Assembly (NCBI RefSeq): GCF_024721585.1
Contig: NZ_CP102629.1
Location: 1,994,501-2,058,500 of the forward strand
DNA: 64,000 nucleotides
Direction of reading: 5' to 3'
Source of the DNA: Sphingomicrobium aestuariivivum
GTDB taxonomy: Bacteria; Pseudomonadota; Alphaproteobacteria; Sphingomonadales; Sphingomonadaceae
A program made the translations under genes and the position numbers. Positions 59,037 through 64,000 of this stretch are shown in pieces (positions within the stretch are counted from its first letter, which is position 1; each line of letters opens with the position of its first letter). The notes beneath the pieces were generated by a model. It had not been told where the DNA came from and did not search any database. It saw nothing but the letters and a program-made list of their open reading frames with translations.

Positions 59037-59459
59037 TTATTTGCGCTTGCCGCGTTTTGCCTTGGTGCCGAGGCCGATTTTCTTGGCGAGCTGGCGGCGC
59101 TGTTCGGCATAATTGGGCGCGACCATCGGATAGTCGGCGGGCAGGCCCCACTTCTGGCGATAGTCGTCGGGAGTCATGTCGTAATGGGTCATGAGGTGGC
59201 GCTTGAGCATCTTGAGCTTCTTGCCGTCCTCGAGACAGACCAGATAGTCGGGCTTGACCGAAGCACGCACCGACACCGCGGGCTGCGGCTTTTCCTCGGG
59301 CTTTTCGGCGCCGCCGTGGAGCTTGGAGAGCGCGCCATGAACGTTCTCGATCAACTGCGGCACGTCGCCGACGGCAACCATGTTGTTGCCAAGATGAGCG
59401 GCAACGATTTCGGCCGTCAACGTGATGAGGGTTTCGTCACGAAGGGTATCTTCATCCAT
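59037..59459 (-). CDS. MucR/Ros-family transcriptional regulator
   Basis: 140 residues. An N-terminal oligomerisation region (LITLTAEIVAAHLGNN) precedes a Ros/MucR zinc-finger-like domain: YLVCLEDGKKLKMLKRHLMTHYDMTPDDYRQKWGLPADYPMVAPNYAEQR. The second zinc Cys is replaced by Asp (C75-x2-D78; His88, His92). MucR proteins bind AT-rich DNA and control exopolysaccharide, motility and cell-cycle genes. The start at 59459 is the family N-terminus. Confidence 0.93.
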   Translation of the reverse strand: MDEDTLRDETLITLTAEIVAAHLGNNMVAVGDVPQLIENVHGALSKLHGGAEKPEEKPQPAVSVRASVKPDYLVCLEDGKKLKMLKRHLMTHYDMTPDDYRQKWGLPADYPMVAPNYAEQRRQLAKKIGLGTKAKRGKRK

Positions 59460-59505
59460 GATGATGGTCTTTCCGAGCAAGAAGTTCACGCGAATACCTA
59501 GAACT

Positions 59506-59544
59506 ATGGTTAAGACCATTAGATCAGGCGGCGTGAATTCACAA
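59506..59544 (-). promoter_or_regulatory. Promoter and dyad upstream of the mucR-type gene
   Basis: On the minus strand TTGTGA (59544-59539) and TAATGG (59521-59516) are spaced by 17 bases. An inverted repeat, ATGGT-TAAG-ACCAT (59506-59519), overlaps the -10. Two copies of TTCACGC/GCGTGAA at 59485-59491 and 59531-59537 flank it. MucR proteins usually repress their own gene, so this is a candidate operator. Confidence 0.4.
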
Positions 59545-59570
59545 GCTGGGGAAAATGACGGCCCCGGGGC

Positions 59571-60056
59571 CTAAATCATCTTTACATAGGTTAGGGCATC
59601 GCGGCGTGTCCCGTCGGTACCGCGATAGTATTCACGGCGCCTGCCAGCGAGACCGAACCCCGACTGTTCGTAGAAGCGGATGGCCGGATTGCCGTCACGA
59701 ACTTCGAGATGGAGGCGCGTGGCGCCCGCTTTTTTTGCATGATCGATGAAACAGTCGAGCAGCGACTTGCCCAGGCCCTGCCCCTGATGGCGGGGGTCGA
59801 CGCCGAGCAGGAGCAATTCGCTTTCGTCGAGGAGGGTGCGCCATAAGGCAAAGCCGGCCACGGGTTCGTCCTCGCTCGGGCGGACGAGGTAGAGTTCGAC
59901 CCCGCGCATCGGCAGGATGCCGCCGCATTGCGAGCGGTTCCATGCCTCGCCGTATCGCGCATCGAAAGCGCGGTCCATCACCGCCATCACGGCGTCGAGA
60001 TCGTCATAGCTCCCTCGCTCGATCGTGATGGCACGCAGGCGAGGGGTGGTGGCCAT
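59571..60056 (-). CDS. rimI: Ribosomal-protein-alanine acetyltransferase-like GNAT (RimI)
   Basis: 161 residues: LLLLGVDPRHQGQGLGKSLLDCFI (acetyl-CoA loop) and LHLEVRDGNPAIRFYEQSGFGLAGRRREYYRG are the RimI-type motif. It acetylates the N-terminus of S18 or other proteins. It follows tsaB by one base, the usual pairing. Confidence 0.9.
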   Translation of the reverse strand: MATTPRLRAITIERGSYDDLDAVMAVMDRAFDARYGEAWNRSQCGGILPMRGVELYLVRPSEDEPVAGFALWRTLLDESELLLLGVDPRHQGQGLGKSLLDCFIDHAKKAGATRLHLEVRDGNPAIRFYEQSGFGLAGRRREYYRGTDGTRRDALTYVKMI

Positions 60057-60057
60057 G

Positions 60058-60675
60058 TCAGGCAGCTTTCGGCTTGGCGTCGGGCGCGCGAACATAGATC
60101 GGCGCGGCGGGCAGGGCGCGAAGGGCTTGCGGCAGGAGCGCGGCCTTTTCGGCGAGCGGGTCGAGGGTGAGGGAGGGGATCCTGGCACCGGCCTCGGCCA
60201 ACTGCTCGGCGGCAGGACCGGCGAGCAGGTCGGCCTCTACGACGCGCGCGGCAGCTTCGGGGCGGAGGCTGCGCACCTCATCGAGGGCCTTGAGCGAGCG
60301 GCCGCCGAAGGTCTGGAGGAACAGTTCGCCATGTCCGCCCTGCATGACCGAAACAACGGTCTTTGCATCGTCATGCTGGCGGCGCGCATTTGCGGCGATG
60401 ACGGCGAGCGAGGAATAGCCGGAGAGCGGCACGTTCCAGCCGATGGCAAGCCCTTGCGCGGCGGCGATCCCAACGCGGATACCGGTGAAGCTGCCGGGGC
60501 CGGCCGAGACGAGGATGCTGCTGGGGACGCGCGAGCCGAGCAGTTCCTCGACCATCGGCACGAGCTTCTCGGCATGGCCGCGACCGATGCGCACGGCGCG
60601 GCTGTCGGCGACCGTGTCACCGTCAATCAACGCACAGCTGCACATGGCTGTCGATGTCTCGATCGCGAGGATCAA
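60058..60675 (-). CDS. tsaB: tRNA threonylcarbamoyladenosine biosynthesis protein TsaB
   Basis: 205 residues of the ASKHA fold: ILAIETSTAMCSCALI, HAEKLVPMVEELL and SAGPGSFTGIRVGIAAAQGLA are family hallmarks. It partners TsaD in making t6A37. I choose the TTG at 60675, behind GGGAGAAG, because it gives the normal start MILAIETST; the ATG at 60717 adds 14 unrelated residues. Confidence 0.93.
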   Translation of the reverse strand: MILAIETSTAMCSCALIDGDTVADSRAVRIGRGHAEKLVPMVEELLGSRVPSSILVSAGPGSFTGIRVGIAAAQGLAIGWNVPLSGYSSLAVIAANARRQHDDAKTVVSVMQGGHGELFLQTFGGRSLKALDEVRSLRPEAAARVVEADLLAGPAAEQLAEAGARIPSLTLDPLAEKAALLPQALRALPAAPIYVRAPDAKPKAA

Positions 60676-60771
60676 GGCGCTTCTCCCGTAACGCCCCCCG
60701 AGTCGGGATGACGACATAGTTGGCTGGAAAGCGCAAGCCCCGCGCGGGGCGTTGCGGTGGGCAGATTTATT

Positions 60772-61359
60772 CTAGACCGCCTCGACGCTGACAACTTCGG
60801 GGACGTAATGCTTGATCAGTCCCTCGATGCCGTTCTTGAGCGTGATGGTCGAGGAAGGACAGCCCGAGCAGGCGCCCTGCAGCTGGAGGAAGACATGGCC
60901 TTCCTTGTAGCCGCGGTAGACGATGTCGCCGCCGTCCTGCGCGACCGCGGGGCGCACGCGCGTTTCGATCAGTTCCTTGATCTGGGCGATGATGTCGGCG
61001 TCGGCGGGATCGTCCTCGAAGGCGAGTTCCTCATCGGGCGCTACCGTGATGTCGGCGGCGGTGCCGGGCTTGAACAGCGGCGTGTCGGTGAGGAAATGGT
61101 CCATCAGCGTCTCGAGCACGATGGGCTCGAGCCGGGGCCATTCGACGCCGGGCGCGGCGCTGACCGAGACGAAGTCGCGACCGAAATAGACACCATCGAC
61201 CATCTGCGTGTTGAACAGCGCCTCGGCGAGCGGGCTGGCTTCGGCGCTTTCCATCGACGGGAAGTCGCGGCCGCCCGTCTCCATGACGGTGCGTCCCGGC
61301 AGGAACTTGCGGGTCGAGGGATTGGGCGTGGTTTCGGTCTGGATCAGCATGGCGCCCAT
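60772..61359 (-). CDS. NifU-family Fe-S scaffold protein
   Basis: 195 residues. An N-terminal Nfu domain (IQTETTPNPSTRKFLPGRTV) precedes a C-terminal NifU domain with the cluster motif in GACSGCPSSTITLKNGIE. It carries Fe-S clusters to client proteins. A second ATG at 61350 (MLIQTE) is the more usual family start. Upstream of tsaB with a 96-base gap. Confidence 0.95.
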   Translation of the reverse strand: MGAMLIQTETTPNPSTRKFLPGRTVMETGGRDFPSMESAEASPLAEALFNTQMVDGVYFGRDFVSVSAAPGVEWPRLEPIVLETLMDHFLTDTPLFKPGTAADITVAPDEELAFEDDPADADIIAQIKELIETRVRPAVAQDGGDIVYRGYKEGHVFLQLQGACSGCPSSTITLKNGIEGLIKHYVPEVVSVEAV

Positions 61360-61381
61360 GTGGGAGCCAAATCGGACCGGA

Positions 61382-62284
61382 TCAACCCTTTTTGTCGCTC
61401 TTCCAGCTGTCGTCGATCATCTTGATGATGCCCGAGAAATCCACGCCGGCACCGCCGAGGTCGACGAAGCGCTGGTAAAGCTCCTCGGCCTCGCCACCCA
61501 TCGGGGTGTAGGCGCCGGCCGTCTTGGCGGCATCCATCGCGAGCTTGAGGTCCTTGAGCATCAGCGCGGAAGCGAAGCCGCCCTGGTAGTTGCGGTCGGC
61601 GGGGCTGTCGGGGCCGACGCCGGGGACGGGGCAGTAGCTGGTCATCGACCAGGACTGGCCCGAGGCCTTGGACGAGATGTCGTAGAAGGTCTGGAGATCG
61701 AGCCCGAGCTTCTGGGCAAGCGCGAAGGTTTCGGCGGTCGCGGCCATCGTGGCGCCCAAGAGCATGTTGTTGCAGATCTTGGCGGCCTGCCCCGCGCCGG
61801 CATCGCCAGCGTGGATGACGGCCTTGCCCATCTTCTCGAGGATCGGGCGGGCCTTCTCGAAGCCTTCGTCCGAGCCGCCGACCATGAAGGTGAGCGTGCC
61901 CGCGTCCGCGGCCGCGATGCCGCCCGAGACGGGGGCATCGACCATGGTGAGGCCGGCGTCCTTGGCCTTGGCCTCGACCTCGCGCGCGGTGGCAACGTCG
62001 ATGGTCGAGCAGTCGATCAGGATGGCATGCTTGTCGGCATTGGGAATGACGCTGTCGGCGTAGACCGAAGCGACATGCGTGCCGGCAGGGAGCATCGTGA
62101 CGATCGCATCGGCGCCGGTGACGGCCGCGACGGCATCGTCGACGGGAGTGCAGCCGTGATCACGGGCGCGGCGAAGCGCATCTTCCGAAAGGTCAAAGGC
62201 CATGACCTCATGGCCCGCCTTGGCGAGGTTCGCGGCCATGCCGCCGCCCATGTTGCCGAGGCCGATGAATGCGATCTTGGCCAT
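61382..62284 (-). CDS. mmsB: 3-hydroxyisobutyrate dehydrogenase
   Basis: 300 residues. The NAD-binding loop is in AFIGLGNMGGGMAANL, substrate motif in DAPVSGGIAAADAGTLTFMVGG, and catalytic Lys in GAGQAAKICNNMLLG. It oxidises 3-hydroxyisobutyrate to methylmalonate semialdehyde in valine breakdown. A GGGAGTAGAGGAC site precedes it. Last gene of the operon. Confidence 0.95.
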   Translation of the reverse strand: MAKIAFIGLGNMGGGMAANLAKAGHEVMAFDLSEDALRRARDHGCTPVDDAVAAVTGADAIVTMLPAGTHVASVYADSVIPNADKHAILIDCSTIDVATAREVEAKAKDAGLTMVDAPVSGGIAAADAGTLTFMVGGSDEGFEKARPILEKMGKAVIHAGDAGAGQAAKICNNMLLGATMAATAETFALAQKLGLDLQTFYDISSKASGQSWSMTSYCPVPGVGPDSPADRNYQGGFASALMLKDLKLAMDAAKTAGAYTPMGGEAEELYQRFVDLGGAGVDFSGIIKMIDDSWKSDKKG

Positions 62285-62297
62285 GTCCTCTACTCCC

Positions 62298-63074
62298 TTA
62301 CTTTCCGGTCCAGTTGCCGGGGCGTTTCTCGACGAAGGCGGTCATGCCTTCCTTCTGGTCGGCCGTGCCAAACAGGCCGTGGAACAGGCGGCGCTCGAAA
62401 TTAACGCCTTCGGCCAGCGTCATCTCGTAGGCCGCATTGACCATTTCCTTGTTCGCCATGGCGGCGAGCGGGGCCATGGAGGCGATCGTGGCGGCGGTCT
62501 TCAAGGCTTCGTCCACGAGTTCGGCGGCGGGGACGACCTTGGCGACGAGGCCGGAGGAGAGCGCTTCCTCGGCACCCATCATCTCGCCGGTGAGGCACAT
62601 ATGCATGGCCTTGGCCTTGCCGATGGCGTGGGTGAGGCGCTGCGAGCCGCCCATGCCCGGCGTGACGCCGAGCTTGATCTCGGGCTGGCCGAACTTGGCG
62701 CCGTCACCGGCGATGATGAAGTCGGCCATCATCGCGACTTCGCAGCCGCCACCGAGCGCATAGCCGTTCACGGCAGCGATCCAGGGCTTGCGGGTCGCGG
62801 TGACCTGTTCCCAGCCCTTGAAGAAGTTCGCCTTGTACATGTCGGCGAACGACTGGTCCTGCATTTCCTTGATGTCGGCGCCGGCGGCGAAGGCCTTTTC
62901 CGAGCCGGTGAGGACGAGGCAGCGCTGGCTGTCATCGGCATCATAGGCGGCAAAGGCGTCAATGAGGTCGGCGAGGACCTGGCTATTGAGCGCGTTCAGT
63001 GCCTTGGGGCGGTTCAGCGTGACGAGGGTGACCGCGTCACGCTTTTCGACGAGGATGGTGTCGTAGTCGCTCAT
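62298..63074 (-). CDS. Enoyl-CoA hydratase
   Basis: 258 residues of the crotonase fold: [18 protein letters not shown] (oxyanion hole and first Glu region), [45 protein letters not shown] (both catalytic Glu). In this operon it likely hydrates methacrylyl-CoA in valine catabolism, but other short chains are possible. Overlaps the next gene by four bases. Confidence 0.95.
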   Translation of the reverse strand: MSDYDTILVEKRDAVTLVTLNRPKALNALNSQVLADLIDAFAAYDADDSQRCLVLTGSEKAFAAGADIKEMQDQSFADMYKANFFKGWEQVTATRKPWIAAVNGYALGGGCEVAMMADFIIAGDGAKFGQPEIKLGVTPGMGGSQRLTHAIGKAKAMHMCLTGEMMGAEEALSSGLVAKVVPAAELVDEALKTAATIASMAPLAAMANKEMVNAAYEMTLAEGVNFERRLFHGLFGTADQKEGMTAFVEKRPGNWTGK

Positions 63075-64000
63075 GCTTGCGTCTCCGGGAAGGGGGTCCA
63101 GGCCTCACCCTCGGGGAGGGGGGCGAACAGGTCGTCGACCATCGCGTCGGTCACGCCCTGCGGGGTGGCGGGGTCGAACTTGGGCTCATTGTCCTTGTCG
63201 ACGAGGAGGGCGCGTACGCCCTCGATGAAGTCGTGGGTGCGGACGACCTTCGAGGCGAGGGCATATTCGGCCTTCATCTCCTCGGCGAAATCCTCGCGCT
63301 GCGCGCCTTCGCGGACGAGGCGGAGCGAGACCTTGAGGCTCAAGGGCGACTTGGTGCCGATGGTGTCGCGCTCGGTCGCGGCCCAGTCGCTTTCGCCATT
63401 TTCGAGGCTTTCGCAGATCTGCTCGACGGTCTCGAACTGGAAATGCTTGGCGATGAGCAGGAGATTGTCCTCGATGCGCGCCTTGGGAGGGGTCGAGGAG
63501 GCGTTGCCGAGCGCGCCCTGAAGGCGGGAGGGCTGCGCGGCGATACGCTCCTTCAGATCCTCGAGGTCGCTCGTCGAGACATAATGGGTGGCAAGGCCGA
63601 GATAATGGCATTCGGCGCCGTCGAGGCGGGCGCCGGTCAGCGCCATGAACTCGCCGACATTGCCCGGAAGGCGCGACAGGTAGCGGCCGCCACCGACGTC
63701 GGGGAAAAGGCCGATGCCGGTCTCGGGCATGGCGAGGCGGGTGTTCTCGGTCGCGACGCGATAGGTGCAGGGCAGGGAGATGCCGACGCCGCCGCCCATG
63801 GTGATGCCGTCCATGATCGCGACCACCGGCTTTTCATAGGTGAAGAGCAGGTGGTTGAGGCGATATTCGGCGTGGAAGAAGGCGGCGGCTTCCCTGCCGT
63901 CTTCCTTGCCCGAGCGATAGAGCGCGACGACATCGCCGCCGGCGCAGAAGCCGCGGCCTTCGGCATGGTCGATCATGACCGCGTCGATGTCGGGATCCTG
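63071..64000 (-). CDS. 3-hydroxyisobutyryl-CoA hydrolase, C-terminal part
   Basis: 309 residues visible; the gene continues past the right edge, where the frame stays open ([24 protein letters not shown]). Crotonase-type enzyme with [30 protein letters not shown] and a long C-terminal helical region typical of HIBCH. It releases 3-hydroxyisobutyrate in valine breakdown. First visible gene of the operon. Confidence 0.93.
   Translation of the reverse strand, partial: QDPDIDAVMIDHAEGRGFCAGGDVVALYRSGKEDGREAAAFFHAEYRLNHLLFTYEKPVVAIMDGITMGGGVGISLPCTYRVATENTRLAMPETGIGLFPDVGGGRYLSRLPGNVGEFMALTGARLDGAECHYLGLATHYVSTSDLEDLKERIAAQPSRLQGALGNASSTPPKARIEDNLLLIAKHFQFETVEQICESLENGESDWAATERDTIGTKSPLSLKVSLRLVREGAQREDFAEEMKAEYALASKVVRTHDFIEGVRALLVDKDNEPKFDPATPQGVTDAMVDDLFAPLPEGEAWTPFPETQA

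Overview
The window looks like one contiguous stretch of an alphaproteobacterial chromosome, most likely Sphingomonadales. The evidence is a GC-rich sequence, carotenoid genes (crtY, crtI), a sterol-desaturase/DUF2141 pair, the PrsK/PrsR pair, a MucR-type regulator, Sphingomonas-type SWFGD/DUF2171 and DUF4893 proteins, and the alphaproteobacterial order of housekeeping genes. I could not determine the species. I saw no insertion sequence, prophage, CRISPR array, rRNA or plasmid gene. Genes are tightly packed: no gene-free gap exceeds 300 bases.

Left part (1-13.9 kb): the start of crtI and all of crtY, an HtrA-type periplasmic protease, a sterol-desaturase-type hydroxylase overlapping a DUF2141 gene, an MscS channel, a complex I accessory subunit, the helicase HrpB, an acidic lipoprotein behind a ribosome-site hairpin, a polyprenyl diphosphate synthase, a PepSY/PhoP/PhoQ-like set and an ABC-F ATPase. 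Middle (13.9-35.3 kb): a GDSL hydrolase with RTX repeats lies downstream of prsR and prsK. Then come an aldo/keto reductase, an exported trio (DUF4893 lipoprotein, M20 peptidase, TonB-C protein), 3-hydroxybutyrate dehydrogenase, a YpfJ-type metalloprotease, enzymes and membrane proteins of general metabolism, tRNA-Ala(CGC), a universal stress protein with a SulP transporter, a large VIT/vWA/DUF2135 protein carrying a TonB-box-like motif, and a DUF411 protein.

Right part (35.3-64 kb): a long, mostly minus-strand informational block. Read in the direction of transcription it is tsaB-rimI, mucR, fur-plsC-miaB-phoH-ybeY-corC-lnt, metK, trmB, then rimP-nusA-ylxR-infB-rbfA-tdk-truB-rpsO-pnp. Accessory genes sit at its seams: a diguanylate cyclase, a small secreted protein, cysteine synthase, 1-Cys peroxiredoxin and a PQQ-type sugar dehydrogenase. 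The right edge holds a valine-catabolism operon (3-hydroxyisobutyryl-CoA hydrolase, enoyl-CoA hydratase, 3-hydroxyisobutyrate dehydrogenase).

Most of the window is conserved backbone. The points I would look at again are the VIT/vWA protein with an internal TonB-box-like motif, the GDSL-RTX exoprotein beside prsKR, a hairpin that can hide the ribosome site of a duplicated-domain lipoprotein, the 140-base overlap of the hydroxylase and DUF2141 genes, and four convergent gene pairs that each end in a shared CTAG.
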